Assembly (NCBI GenBank): GCA_964034945.1
Contig: OZ035963.1
Location: forward strand, 35,826,361-35,890,360
From: Chrysopilus asiliformis
Taxonomy: Eukaryota > Arthropoda > Insecta > Diptera > Rhagionidae
DNA: 64,000 nucleotides
Direction of reading: 5' to 3'
How positions within the stretch are numbered: the first letter of the stretch is position 1; every line of letters begins with the position of its first letter. The notes beneath the pieces are model-generated. The model made no database searches, was not told where the DNA came from, and saw only the letters and a program-made list of their open reading frames with translations. The translations under genes were made by a program, and so were the position numbers. Of the stretch, positions 10,922 through 23,217 are shown piece by piece.

Positions 10922-12724
10922 GACGTGGATACGTCTTGGATTTTGGTAATGGGGGTACAAATTAGAAAATCGGCTTGCTGCCATGATAACAAATTTGCAA
11001 TCGATGAAACTCGATAGTTTGTGGTGATATCTGAACAAAACCTGTGTTATAAGATGAGGGCTACATTAAAGCATTGTATAGGGTATTTTGTTATGTTAAA
11101 CTATGTTCAATTATGTTTTTAAAAAGCAAAATCAAAATTTTTACTCCGCTGTTATGCTGTGTTTGCTGCTTGCAGTACAGATTTCACATTTATACTCTTT
11201 TTATGCTCCTCCTTTGTGTGTATTGAATCTGTTGTATTGAATGCATAGATAGATCGCTCGATTTGCTGTCTCAAATAGTCCCATTTCAATACAATTCAGT
11301 GTATCAAAACGACTCAAGTAAGAGCAAGATAACCGTATGAAAATAAATATAGCCGTCTCGTTTAAACAGCGTTTGCTGTGGTTTCCGACTCTCGTTCTTG
11401 GGAACGAAAATGATTTCTATTTAAGTTTTCGCTTCTTTTTCAAAGCGGTTTGTGAGCCTCGCATAAAAATGAATGAAAGCCTCGAGCGATGGCTGTTGGG
11501 TATGATCATTGCCTCCTATAAACACAAGGCCTCAATATCTCAAAGAGATTTATCATAACGTCACATCAGTGGTAAAGCTCTTTTCGATGTTGCTATGCAA
11601 TTCAAATGGAGACAAACGAAAATTCGAATTTATCGTCTTATATCTCGGAAACTGTTCCTTTGCCGGAAAAACTGTTCTCACTTTCCTATAGAATATTCGA
11701 TATTCTTGCTTTCAGTCATATGCCTTAGTTACGAAAGGCGAACAGAAAAAAAGTTATCGAACAAAATCTTAACAAAAGTGTGATTTTTCGTTTTCTCTTC
11801 ACGTCGCTCTCCACTCCTACTCTCCATCTAAAATCATATCGATTTGGGTTTTCGCAAATAATTTAATTATATATATTCGACATGATTGGGACATGAACCA
11901 AACGACAGATAATTACATTGAGTATAATAGTGCGTAAGTCAATTTGTTGTCGCATTAATAGTTTCCGAGATATAAGCCGATAAAGTCGAATTTTCGTTTG
12001 TCTCCATTTGAATTGCATAGCAACATCGAAAAGAGCTTTACCACTGATGTGACGTCATTTTTAGATCTTTAGGCCTTGTGTTTATAGGAGGCAATGGTAT
12101 GATGCACACACACATATAAGTATGCATTTTACTACTGAGAGAACGATATTTCGCTCCCAGCATTAAAGTTCTGTTCAGGGTTGTGACTTTTGATTTTAGA
12201 AATCGTAGTAAATCGGCCGAAAAATAGTAGTAGAATCGATGAAATAGTAATAAAATGTAAAACCTTCGTCATTATATATATAACTAACTTGATCGAAAGA
12301 CTAGAAATGGGAGCGTTTGAACACTGTATGTATGATATTTATTTCATACGTCTCTTATCATAAACCAATTATAAATAAAATTATTATACCCGTATGGTGC
12401 AACCGAATATCTCAAAAACGGTGCATCTAATCAAAAAAGTGCAAGAACAAAAGTTATTTAGGATATGGTTCTACATAAAACTCCCATACATCAAACTCCG
12501 ATGTGAATAAATTTTAAAAAAATCTGATTAGAAAGTTTGACTTCAAACTGGAATTTTGATACAATTGTTCGCCGTTCACTTAAATCACCATACGGATTTT
12601 CAATAATTGCCAGATTGGTTTCCTTAATTTCCTTTTCACTAAATTTTTTTACTTAAATATCTATTGGCGATCGTTGTAGGCGGATCCACGTCTTCTGGCC
12701 GTCTCTACGAGACAGACACCTTGC
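10922..12724. mobile_element. Insert Q (1.8 kb, unclassified)
   Basis: Present only in P copy 1, between T-runs (5 T left, 6 T right; 7 T in the uninterrupted copies). Starts GACGTGGATACG and ends near GACAGACACCTTGC. A related, longer and more interrupted copy spans ~40760-43730. Also holds a reversed fragment of M at ~12390-12620. No coding region recognised. Confidence 0.7.
11507..12095. mobile_element. MITE inside Q, long TIRs, 8 bp target duplication
   Basis: Inverted ends ATTGCCTCCTATAAACACAA extend over ~130 bp on each side. Direct repeat GGTATGAT flanks it (11499-11506, 12096-12103), and the related Q copy has the single GGTATGAT at 42166-42173 with no insertion. The duplication can be read as 7 or 8 bp; 8 bp suggests a hAT-type origin. 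Confidence 0.85.
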
Positions 12725-13297
12725 TTTTTTGCTTGAAAAATAAAATATATTTCTTCCCAAACAACTAAAATTTATTTTTGTTATCGTAACAACACTTTTA
12801 ACCATTTCTAACAAGCAATAGTGCACTCTGAATACGGTTTTATTTGACAATTTTTAGCTTAACAATATTATCGAAAGTTCATAGCAAGCAAAGTGAAATG
12901 TGAATACCGATTTCTATTTAAACAATTGTTATGGGCATTAACAAGCAATAATAGCTTTTGTGAATAAGCATGATTGACAAAAAACGATTTCGTTCGTATG
13001 CGGGGTACCCCCCCCCCCCCTAATGGTCAATTTTTGCCCATGAACGAACTTAGCCTCTCATTTTACGAAAAACGGATCTGTGCAAACTTTCAAGTCTCTA
13101 GCTCAATCCATGCGCCCGCAATCCGCGCCACAGACAGACAGACGGACGGACATGCAAAAATTAAATATTTTTATCATTCTAAACACACTGGTGTAATTCA
13201 TTTTTTTGTGCGATGACGGGATCTTGGCGTTACAAACGGTAAGGCAAAGTTAATATACCCTTTGGTTTCACCATACGGGTATAAAAAACAAAAATAC

Positions 13298-13483
13298 TTA
13301 CATCCACGAAATTCTACGTAATTTTTTTTTTGAAATCCGTTTTAGACAAATCGGACAGTTCCGATTTGTTCTTATCGATGTAAGAATACACCGGTGGCAA
13401 ATTACGTGCCCACACGGTGTGGCAAATAATTTAGAACTAGTTTGCCAACATATGGGGCAAGTCCAAGATATTGATTGATACAT
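13298..13483 (-). CDS. RING-finger ORF, R copy 2 (61 residues)
   Basis: Intact C3HC4 RING (CPIC, CGHVICHRC, NCPIC) in a 61-residue frame ending KLRRISWM. The TAA stop is embedded in ATGTAAGT, a good splice-donor match. Upstream on the same strand, ~75 nt before the ATG, TTTTTCAG resembles an acceptor, so the block could be an exon cassette. A small RING protein or the captured 3' end of an E3 ligase; ligase activity is inferred only from the ligands. Confidence 0.6.
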   Translation of the reverse strand: MYQSISWTCPICWQTSSKLFATPCGHVICHRCILTSIRTNRNCPICLKRISKKKLRRISWM

Positions 13484-14193
13484 TGTTTTTAGATACAAAA
13501 CTGGCTTCAATTTTTAATATTCACTATAAAATTTTTTTTCAAAAATTGCACTGAAAAATTTCACTGATTATAAAAATTTTTACTGTTATGTCAATTAACA
13601 TTTGTTGCTGCGATTAAAATTTTTTTATATGTAAAAACATAATAAAAGCTATAATTGCCAATCTGGCAATTATTGAAAACCCGTATGGTGATTTAAGTGA
13701 ACGGCAAACAGTTGTATCAAAATTCCACTTTGAAGTCAAACTTTCCAAAAAGATTTTTTTAAAACTTGTTCCAATTGGATTTTGATGTATGGGAGTTTTA
13801 TGTAGAATCATATCCTAAACAACTTTTATTCTTGCACTTTTTTGATAAGATGCACCGTTTTTGAGATATTGACAAAAAACGATTTCGTTCGTATGCGGGG
13901 TACCCCCCCCCCCCCCTAATGGTCAATTTTTGCCCATGAACGAACTTAGCCTCTCATTTTACGAAAAACGGATCTGTGCAAACTTTCAAGTCTCTAGCTC
14001 AATCCATGCGCCCGCAATCCGCGCCACAGACAGACAGACGGACGGACATGCAAAAATTAAATATTTTTATCATTCTAAACACACTGGTGTAATTCATTTT
14101 TTTGTGCGATGACGGGATCTTGGCGTTACAAACGGTAAGGCAAAGTTAATATACCCTTTGGTTTCACCATACGGGTATAAAAAACAAAAATAC

Positions 14194-14379
14194 TTACATC
14201 CACGAAATTCTACGTAATTTTTTTTTTGAAATCCGTTTTAGACAAATCGGACAGTTCCGATTTGTTCTTATCGATGTAAGAATACACCGGTGGCAAATTA
14301 CGTGCCCACACGGTGTGGCAAATAATTTAGAACTAGTTTGCCAACATATGGGGCAAGTCCAAGATATTGATTGATACAT
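14194..14379 (-). CDS. RING-finger ORF, R copy 3 (61 residues)
   Basis: Same predicted protein as the copy at 13298-13483, ending RRISWM; all C3HC4 ligands present. Confidence 0.6.
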   Translation of the reverse strand: MYQSISWTCPICWQTSSKLFATPCGHVICHRCILTSIRTNRNCPICLKRISKKKLRRISWM

Positions 14380-15088
14380 TGTTTTTAGATACAAAACTGG
14401 CTTCAATTTTTAATATTCACTATAAAATTTTTTTTCAAAAATTGCACTGAAAAATTTCACTGATTATAAAAATTTTTACTGTTATGTCAATTAACATTTG
14501 TTGCTGCGATTAAAATTTTTTTATATGTAAAAACATAATAAAAGCTATAATTGCCAATCTGGCAATTATTGAAAACCCGTATGGTGATTTAAGTGAACGG
14601 CAAACAGTTGTATCAAAATTCCACTTTGAAGTCAAACTTTCCAAAAAGATTTTTTTAAAACTTGTTCCAATTGGATTTTGATGTATGGGAGTTTTATGTA
14701 GAATCATATCCTAAACAACTTTTATTCTTGCACTTTTTTGATAAGATGCACCGTTTTTGAGATATTGACAAAAAACGATTTCGTTCGTATGCGGGGTACC
14801 CCCCCCCCCCCTAATGGTCAATTTTTGCCCATGAACGAACTTAGCCTCTCATTTTACGAAAAACGGATCTGTGCAAACTTTCAAGTCTCTAGCTCAATCC
14901 ATGCGCCCGCAATCCGCGCCACAGACAGACAGACGGACGGACATGCAAAAATTAAATATTTTTATCATTCTAAACACACTGGTGTAATTCATTTTTTTGT
15001 GCGATGACGGGATCTTGGCGTTACAAACGGTAAGGCAAAGTTAATATACCCTTTGGTTTCACCATACGGGTATAAAAAACAAAAATAC

Positions 15089-15274
15089 TTACATCCACGA
15101 AATTCTACGTAATTTTTTTTTTGAAATCCGTTTTAGACAAATCGGACAGTTCCGATTTGTTCTTATCGATGTAAGAATACACCGGTGGCAAATTACGTGC
15201 CCACACGGTGTGGCAAATAATTTAGAACTAGTTTGCCAACATATGGGGCAAGTCCAAGATATTGATTGATACAT
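15089..15274 (-). CDS. RING-finger ORF, R copy 4 (61 residues)
   Basis: Same predicted protein as copy 2; upstream spacer has GGCACTG in place of TTGCACTG, showing that copies differ outside the frame. Confidence 0.6.
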   Translation of the reverse strand: MYQSISWTCPICWQTSSKLFATPCGHVICHRCILTSIRTNRNCPICLKRISKKKLRRISWM

Positions 15275-16018
15275 TGTTTTTAGATACAAAACTGGCTTCA
15301 ATTTTTAATATTCACTATAAAATTTTTTTTCAAAAATGGCACTGAAAAATTTCACTGATTATAAAAAATTTTACTGTTATGTCAATTAACATTTGTTGCT
15401 GCGATTAAAATTTTTTTATATGTAAAAACATAATAAAAGCTATAATTGCCAATCTGGCAATTATTGAAAACCCGTATGGTGATTTAAGTGAACGGCAAAC
15501 AGTTGTATCAAAATTCCACTTTGAAGTCAAACTTTCCAAAAAGATTTTTTTAAAACTTGTTCCAATTGGATTTTGATGTATGGGAGTTTTATGTAGAATC
15601 ATATCCTAAACAACTTTTATTCTTGCACTTTTTTGATAAGATGCACCGTTTTTGAGATATTGACAAAAAACGATTTCGTTCGTATGCGGGGTACCCCCCC
15701 CTAATGGTCAATTTTTGCCCATGAACGAACTTAGCTTCTCATTTTACGAAAAACGGATCTGTGCAAACTTTCAAGTCTCTAGCTCAATCCATGCGCCCGC
15801 AATCCGCGCCACAGACAGATAGACAGACGGACGGACGGACGGACAGACGGACGGACGGACAGACGGACGGACATGCAAAAATTAAATATTTTTATCATTC
15901 TAAACACACTGGTGTAATTCATTTTTTTGTGCGATGACGGGATCTTGGCGTTACAAACGGTAAGGCAAAGTTAATATACCCTTTGGTTTCACCATACGAG
16001 TATAAAAAACAAAAATAC

Positions 16019-16204
16019 TTACATCCACGAAATTCTACGTAATTTTTTTTTTGAAATCCGTTTTAGACAAATCGGACAGTTCCGATTTGTTCTTATCGAT
16101 GTAAGAATACACCGGTGGCAAATTACGTGCCCACACGGTGTGGCAAATAATTTAGAACTAGTTTGCCAACATATGGGGCAAGTCCAAGATATTGATTGAT
16201 ACAT
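16019..16204 (-). CDS. RING-finger ORF, R copy 5 (61 residues)
   Basis: Same predicted protein as copy 2. Belongs to the 930 bp sub-type of unit, whose neighbouring M has a longer (GACR)n tract and reads ATACGAGTATAA instead of ATACGGGTATAA. Confidence 0.6.
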   Translation of the reverse strand: MYQSISWTCPICWQTSSKLFATPCGHVICHRCILTSIRTNRNCPICLKRISKKKLRRISWM

Positions 16205-16948
16205 TGTTTTTAGATACAAAACTGGCTTCAATTTTTAATATTCACTATAAAAAAATTTTTCAAAAATGGCACTGAAAAATTTCACTGATTATAAAAAATT
16301 TTACTGTTATGTCAATTAACATTTGTTGCTGCGATTAAAATTTTTTTATATGTAAAAACATAATAAAAGCTATAATTGCCAATCTGGCAATTATTGAAAA
16401 CCCGTATGGTGATTTAAGTGAACGGCAAACAGTTGTATCAAAATTCCACTTTGAAGTCAAACTTTCCAAAAAGATTTTTTTAAAACTTGTTCCAATTGGA
16501 TTTTGATGTATGGGAGTTTTATGTAGAATCATATCCTAAACAACTTTTATTCTTGCACTTTTTTGATAAGATGCACCGTTTTTGAGATATTGACAAAAAA
16601 CGATTTCGTTCGTATGCGGGGTACCCCCCCCTAATGGTCAATTTTTGCCCATGAACGAACTTAGCTTCTCATTTTACGAAAAACGGATCTGTGCAAACTT
16701 TCAAGTCTCTAGCTCAATCCATGCGCCCGCAATCCGCGCCACAGACAGATAGACAGACGGACGGACGGACGGACAGACGGACGGACGGACAGACGGACGG
16801 ACATGCAAAAATTAAATATTTTTATCATTCTAAACACACTGGTGTAATTCATTTTTTTGTGCGATGACGGGATCTTGGCGTTACAAACGGTAAGGCAAAG
16901 TTAATATACCCTTTGGTTTCACCATACGAGTATAAAAAACAAAAATAC

Positions 16949-17134
16949 TTACATCCACGAAATTCTACGTAATTTTTTTTTTGAAATCCGTTTTAGACAA
17001 ATCGGACAGTTCCGATTTGTTCTTATCGATGTAAGAATACACCGGTGGCAAATTACGTGCCCACACGGTGTGGCAAATAATTTAGAACTAGTTTGCCAAC
17101 ATATGGGGCAAGTCCAAGATATTGATTGATACAT
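16949..17134 (-). CDS. RING-finger ORF, R copy 6 (61 residues)
   Basis: Same predicted protein as copy 2; second unit of the 930 bp sub-type, apparently a direct duplicate of the copy 5 unit. Confidence 0.6.
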   Translation of the reverse strand: MYQSISWTCPICWQTSSKLFATPCGHVICHRCILTSIRTNRNCPICLKRISKKKLRRISWM

Positions 17135-18383
17135 TGTTTTTAGATACAAAACTGGCTTCAATTTTTAATATTCACTATAAAAAAATTTTTCAAAAATGGC
17201 ACTGAAAAATTTCACTGATTATAAAAAATTTTACTGTTATGTCAATTAACATTTGTTGCTGCGATTAAAATTTTTTTATATGTAAAAACATAATAAAAGC
17301 TATAATTGCCAATCTGGCAATTATTGAAAACCCGTATGGTGATTTAAGTGAACGGCAAACAGTTGTATCAAAATTCCACTTTGAAGTCAAACTTTCCAAA
17401 AAGATTTTTTTAAAACTTGTTCCAATTGGATTTTGATGTATGGGAGTTTTATGTAGAATCATATCCTAAACAACTTTTATTCTTGCACTTTTTTGATAAG
17501 ATGCACCGTTTTTGAGATATTCATGCTTATTCACAAATTTATTGTTAGCTAACAATATTGTTAAGTAACAATAAATTTCATAGCAATCCATAAAGAAAAT
17601 GGTAATCACAATTTTGCTTGTTAAAAAGTTTCGTTAAAAATGTTCGTTGTGTTGTTATAGCAACAGGTTTGTGAATTATTTTAATAGTTGCAGTTGTATT
17701 GCATTCGGGGATTGTTGTATTATTGGATTCGCGGATTGTTGTATTGCATTGCGGGGAGACGATAAATATTTTTTAAAACTGTTTTCTTCTATGGAAAACG
17801 GATCACTGGTATCGCGAAGAAGTTGACTTGGTAATCCACGTGGTAATCCAACATACCGTCGGTGATAGTGCAATACCGCTTATGAGCAGTTTGTAAATAC
17901 TGCGTTGCGTATCTACATTTTGAATATTTTACGGGGAGAAAAAATGTTTGATATTTCTAACCCTTTAAAGATATTTTCTCGCCTAAGATTTTTTGGGACC
18001 TCATTATATCACTGTCATAATGAGGTCCCAAAAAATCTTAGACGAGAAAATCTCTATAAAGGGTTAGAAATATCAAACTTTTTCTTCCCCCCATAAACTA
18101 TTCAAAATGTAGATACGCAGTTTTTACAAACTGCTCATACGCGGTATTGCACTATCACCGACGATATGTCTTTAAAAAAGCAACACAGTAGAACACGCTT
18201 AAATGCACATCGAACTTCGCAGAATTTCATGTGCATTTATCCGTGTTTTGCATTTATCCGTAGCACGGAGAAATACACATCAATGTGCAATTATGCGAGT
18301 CAAAGATAAACATGCAACTTTAATATTCCTGTAATAAACATTTAAATTCAATTAGGTTACACAAAAACAATGAACCTAATTAA

Positions 18384-19646
18384 AGCTAGCATCAGACGAG
18401 CACACAAAACCTTAACACGTGTGATGACTGACGTCACGAAAAAAACTCAAAACACATTTCAAACACATCTGACAAGACACGTCCTTACACTTGAAATGTG
18501 TTGCTATCAGACGGTGTGAAATTTTTTTCCACACAATCAGATTTTTGTCCCAAAACGTGTTAACGTCGCTAGTCTTCCCACGAAATTTTGTCACACAATT
18601 ACACACTGTGTTACGCAGATTGAGTAGTTATCAGACGGAGTGAAACGTCTCAAAAGGTGTGATGATGAAAGACGTGTGACAGCAGTCGAAATCGTCTGAC
18701 ACACTGATTTGCTATCAGACGGTGTGATAGCTCTCTGACATTTTGTGTACTTTCCTCGGTCATTTTGACAAGCAATTGTGCGCTATTTTCAATTTGTGAA
18801 GAAAAATAAAATAAAATTAAAATGTCAAAAAGGAAATATGAGGAGATGATGGATATGGCGATTTTGGCAGCCTATATTGTGGAAAGCAGTAACGACGACG
18901 ACGACGACGAGTCAATGGGTCGAAAGCGCAGTTGTTGGACAAAGGATTGGGTGTCGCGTCGCGAGAAGAAGGGTTTCTTTGCCAAATTGATGGTGGAATT
19001 GCGCTCTGAAGAACCCGAATTGTATCGGAATTTCTTACGGATGTCGGTCGGTCAATTCGATAATTTGCTAAAATTGGTGAAGTCGCAGATAGAAACATAA
19101 CAAAAGCTGTAATTGAATACCCGTTTGGTGATATGGCATTATTTGAAGTTTAATTGAACAGCGAACAGTTGTATCAAAATTCCACTTTGAAGTCAAACCT
19201 TTTTTTTAAATTCTTTTTTAAATTCTCCGAATCGGATTTTGATGTATGGGAGTTTTATGTAGAATCAAATCCTAAACAACTTTTGTTCTTGGACTTTTTT
19301 GATAAGATGCACCGTTTTTAAGATATTCGCTATAACACAGTGCGTGTGAAATGGCACGAATTCATGCCAGTTTACACATTGGGACATTTTCCCACAGTCT
19401 TAACACAGATCGAAAAATGTCAAAACACATACCACGTTTTACACAGGGTTATCAGACGGAGGCAAAATTCGTTTAACACACGTCAAAAAAATTGTCGTAA
19501 CACAGGTTACCACACAGTGTGTAAACAAAAATTCTGTCACAATTTAAGTTATCAGACGGTGTTAACTGGTGTTACAATTTTGTGACGTCAAAATTACGTC
19601 AGTCATCACACGTGTTAAGGTTTTGTGTGCTCGTCTGATGCTAGCT
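18384..19646 (+). mobile_element. PIF/Harbinger element, 51 bp perfect TIRs, TAA TSD
   Basis: Inverted ends starting AGCTAGCATCAGACGAGCAC are identical for 51 bp; flanked by TAA (18381-18383, 19647-19649), the TWA target typical of PIF/Harbinger. Empty site is visible in P copies 1 and 3. Motif TATCAGACGG recurs internally (near 18505, 18629, 18713, 19449, 19550). A fragment of M (~19094-19330) replaces the central coding region, so the element is non-autonomous. Confidence 0.93.
18822..19100 (+). pseudogene. N-terminal part of Harbinger transposase
   Basis: 92 codons starting MSKRKYEEMMDMAILAAYIV. After an acidic stretch (DDDDDE), the segment from KDWVSRREKKGFFAKLMVEL through PELYRNFLRMSVGQFDNLLK to VKSQIET matches the conserved region preceding the DDE nuclease core of HARBI1-like proteins. 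The frame stops where a truncated M element begins, so all catalytic residues are missing. Start codon follows AAAATTAAA, a plausible fly context. Confidence 0.85.
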
Positions 19647-20440
19647 TAAGAATTCATTTTATCACATAAAAATAACAAAAATCACATTTTTTTTGGTGTG
19701 ATTACATTTTATTTTTGCACATGGGCATTTAAGCGTGTTTAATTTATCCGTATAAAATGCTTTAAAATCCTCTAGGCACAAATATGGCGTACAATTACTC
19801 GAGTTTTGCATTTAAACGTGTTGCATTTAAATGTGTTTTACTAAAACCAATTTTTTTGCTTGAAAAATAAAATATATTTCTTCCCAAACAACTAAAATTT
19901 ATTTTTGTTATCGTAACAACACTTTTAACCATTTCTAACAAGCAATAGTGCACTCTGAATACGGTTTTATTTGACAATTTTTAGCTTAACAATATTATCG
20001 AAAGTTCATAGCAAGCAAAGTGAAATTTGAATACCGATTTCTATTTAAACAATTGTTATGGGCATTAACAAGCAATAATAGCTTTTGTGAATAAGCATGA
20101 TTGACAAAAAACGATTTCGTTCGTATGCGGGGTACCCCCCCCCCCCCCCCCTAATGGTCCATTTTTGCCCATGAACGAACTTAGCTTCTCATTTTACGAA
20201 AAACGGATCTGTGCAAACTTTCAAGTCTCTAGCTCAATCCATGCGCCCGCAATCCGCGCCACAGACAGATAGACAGACGGACAGACGGACGGACATGCAA
20301 AAATTAAATATTTTTATCATTCTAAACACACTGGTGTAATTCATTTTTTTGTGCGATGACGGGATCTTGGCGTTACAAACGGTAAGGCAAAGTTAATATA
20401 CCCTTTGGTTTCACCATACGGGTATAAAAAACAAAAATAC

Positions 20441-20626
20441 TTACATCCACGAAATTCTACGTAATTTTTTTTTTGAAATCCGTTTTAGACAAATCGGACA
20501 GTTCCGATTTGTTCTTATCGATGTAAGAATACACCGGTGGCAAAATACGTGCCCACACGGTGTGGCAAATAATTTAGAACTAGTTTGCCAACATATGGGG
20601 CAAGTCCAAGATATTGATTGATACAT
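20441..20626 (-). CDS. RING-finger ORF, R copy 7 (61 residues, I to F change)
   Basis: As copy 2 but CGHVFCHRC replaces CGHVICHRC, a conservative change typical of RING fingers (many have VFC). Zinc ligands unaffected. Confidence 0.6.
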   Translation of the reverse strand: MYQSISWTCPICWQTSSKLFATPCGHVFCHRCILTSIRTNRNCPICLKRISKKKLRRISWM

Positions 20627-21332
20627 TGTTTTTAGATACAAAACTGGCTTCAATTTTTAATATTCACTATAAATTTTTTTTTCAAAAATTGCACTGAAAA
20701 ATTTCACTGATTATAAAAATTTTTACTGTTATGTCAATTAACATTTGTTGCTGCGATTAAAATTTTTTTATATGTAAAAACATAATAAAAGCTATAATTG
20801 CCAATCTGGCAATTATTGAAAACCCGTATGGTGATTTAAGTGAACGGCAAACAGTTGTATCAAAATTCCACTTTGAAGTCAAACTTTCCAAAAAGATTTT
20901 TTTAAAACTTGTTCCAATTGGATTTTGATGTATGGGAGTTTTATGTAGAATCATATCCTAAACAACTTTTATTCTTGCACTTTTTTGATAAGATGCACCG
21001 TTTTTGAGATATTGACAAAAAACGATTTCGTTCGTATGCGAGGTACCCCCCCCCCTAATGGTCAATTTTTGCCCATGAACGAACTTAGCCTCTCATTTTA
21101 CGAAAAACGGATCTGTGCAAACTTTCAAGTCTCTAGCTCAATCCATGCGCCCGCAATCCGCGCCACAGACAGACAGACGGACGGACATGCAAAAATTAAA
21201 TATTTTTATCATTCTAAACACACTGGTGTAATTCATTTTTTTGTGCGATGACGGGATCTTGGCGTTACAAACGGTAAGGCAAAGTTAATATACCCTTTGG
21301 TTTCACCATACGGGTATAAAAAACAAAAATAC

Positions 21333-21518
21333 TTACATCCACGAAATTCTACGTAATTTTTTTTTTGAAATCCGTTTTAGACAAATCGGACAGTTCCGAT
21401 TTGTTCTTATCGATGTAAGAATACACCGGTGGCAAATTACGTGCCCACACGGTGTGGCAAATAATTTAGAACTAGTTTGCCAACATATGGGGCAAGTCCA
21501 AGATATTGATTGATACAT
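21333..21518 (-). CDS. RING-finger ORF, R copy 8 (61 residues)
   Basis: Same predicted protein as copy 2, between M8 and the P-bearing M9. Confidence 0.6.
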   Translation of the reverse strand: MYQSISWTCPICWQTSSKLFATPCGHVICHRCILTSIRTNRNCPICLKRISKKKLRRISWM

Positions 21519-21905
21519 TGTTTTTAGATACAAAACTGGCTTCAATTTTTAATATTCACTATAAAAAATTTTTTCAAAAATGGCACTGAAAAATTTCACT
21601 GATTATAAAAAATTTTACTGTTATGTCAATTAACATTTGTTGCTGCGATTAAAATTTTTTTATATGTAAAAACATAATAAAAGCTATAATTGCCAATCTG
21701 GCAATTATTGAAAACCCGTATGGTGATTTAAGTGAACGGCAAACAGTTGTATCAAAATTCCACTTTGAAGTCAAACTTTCCAAAAAGATTTTTTTAAAAC
21801 TTGTTCCAATTGGATTTTGATGTATGGGAGTTTTATGTAGAATCATATCCTAAACAACTTTTATTCTTGCACTTTTTTGATAAGATGCACCGTTTTTGAG
21901 ATATT

Positions 21906-23217
21906 CATGCTTATTCACAAATTTATTGTTAGCTAACAATATTGTTAAGTAACAATAAATTTCATAGCAATCCATAAAGAAAATGGTAATCACAATTTTG
22001 CTTGTTAAAAAGTTTCGTTAAAAATGTTCGTTGTGTTGTTATAGCAACAGGTTTGTGAATTATTTTAATAGTTGCAGTTGTATTGCATTCGGGGATTGTT
22101 GTATTATTGGATTCGCGGATTGTTGTATTGCATTGCGGGGAGACGATAAATATTTTTTAAAACTGTTTTCTTCTATGGAAAACGGATCACTGGTATCGCG
22201 AAGAAGTTGACTTGGTAATCCACGTGGTAATCCAACATACCGTCGGTGATAGTGCAATACCGCTTATGAGCAGTTTGTAAATACTGCGTTGCGTATCTAC
22301 ATTTTGAATATTTTACGGGGAGAAAAAATGTTTGATATTTCTAACCCTTTAAAGATATTTTCTCGCCTAAGATTTTTTGGGACCTCATTATATCACTGTC
22401 ATAATGAGGTCCCAAAAAATCTTAGACGAGAAAATCTCTATAAAGGGTTAGAAATATCAAACTTTTTCTTCCCCCCATAAACTATTCAAAATGTAGATAC
22501 GCAGTTTTTACAAACTGCTCATACGCGGTATTGCACTATCACCGACGATATGTCTTTAAAAAAGCAACACAGTAGAACACGCTTAAATGCACATCGAACT
22601 TCGCAGAATTTCATGTGCATTTATCCGTGTTTTGCATTTATCCGTAGCACGGAGAAATACACATCAATGTGCAATTATGCGAGTCAAAGATAAACATGCA
22701 ACTTTAATATTCCTGTAATAAACATTTAAATTCAATTAGGCTACACAAAAACAATGAACCTAATTAAGAATTCATTTTATCACATAAAAATAACAAAAAT
22801 CACATTTTTTTTGGTGTGATTACATTTTATTTTTGCACATGGGCATTTAAGCGTGTTTAATTTATCCGTATAAAATGCTTTAAAATCCTCTAGGCACAAA
22901 TATGGCGTACAATTACTCGAGTTTTGCATTTAAACGTGTTGCATTTAAATGTGTTTTACTAAAACCAATTTTTTTGCTTGAAAAATAAAATATATTTCTT
23001 CCCAAACAACTAAAATTTATTTTTGTTATCGTAACAACACTTTTAACCATTTCTAACAAGCAATAGTGCACTCTGAATACGGTTTTATTTGACAATTTTT
23101 AGCTTAACAATATTATCGAAAGTTCATAGCAAGCAAAGTGAAATGTGAATACCGATTTCTATTTAAACAATTGTTATGGGCATTAACAAGCAATAATAGC
23201 TTTTGTGAATAAGCATG
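21906..23217. mobile_element. MITE P copy 3 (uninterrupted, 1312 bp)
   Basis: Same termini and ATT duplication (21903-21905, 23218-23220) at the same site of M. This copy serves as the empty site for Q in copy 1 and for the Harbinger element in copy 2. Confidence 0.88.

Larger units (their letters stand above)
9854..12972. mobile_element. MITE P copy 1 (with insert Q)
   Basis: Ends CATGCTTATTCACAAA in inverted orientation and is flanked by the 3 bp duplication ATT (9851-9853, 12973-12975) when compared with uninterrupted M copies. Contains a foldback at 10187-10500 and a further MITE-like segment at ~10515-10910 bounded by AGTAGAACAC / GTGTTTTACT. Without Q it would be about 1.3 kb like copies 2 and 3. 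Confidence 0.85.
17522..20099. mobile_element. MITE P copy 2 (with Harbinger insert)
   Basis: Same termini, same ATT duplication and the same insertion point in M as copy 1. Subtracting the 1263 bp Harbinger element and its TAA duplication leaves 1312 bp, exactly the size of copy 3. Confidence 0.88.

Noticed and set aside
13614..13811. 65-codon frame MILHKTPIHQNPIG... repeated in every M block
   Set aside because: It is inside a short non-coding mini-me-like element, overlaps the hairpin end and has no domain; identical because the repeats are identical.
13289..17162. CRISPR-like regularly spaced repeats
   Set aside because: Units are ~900 bp with coding and transposon content in a eukaryotic context; no short direct repeats with unique spacers.
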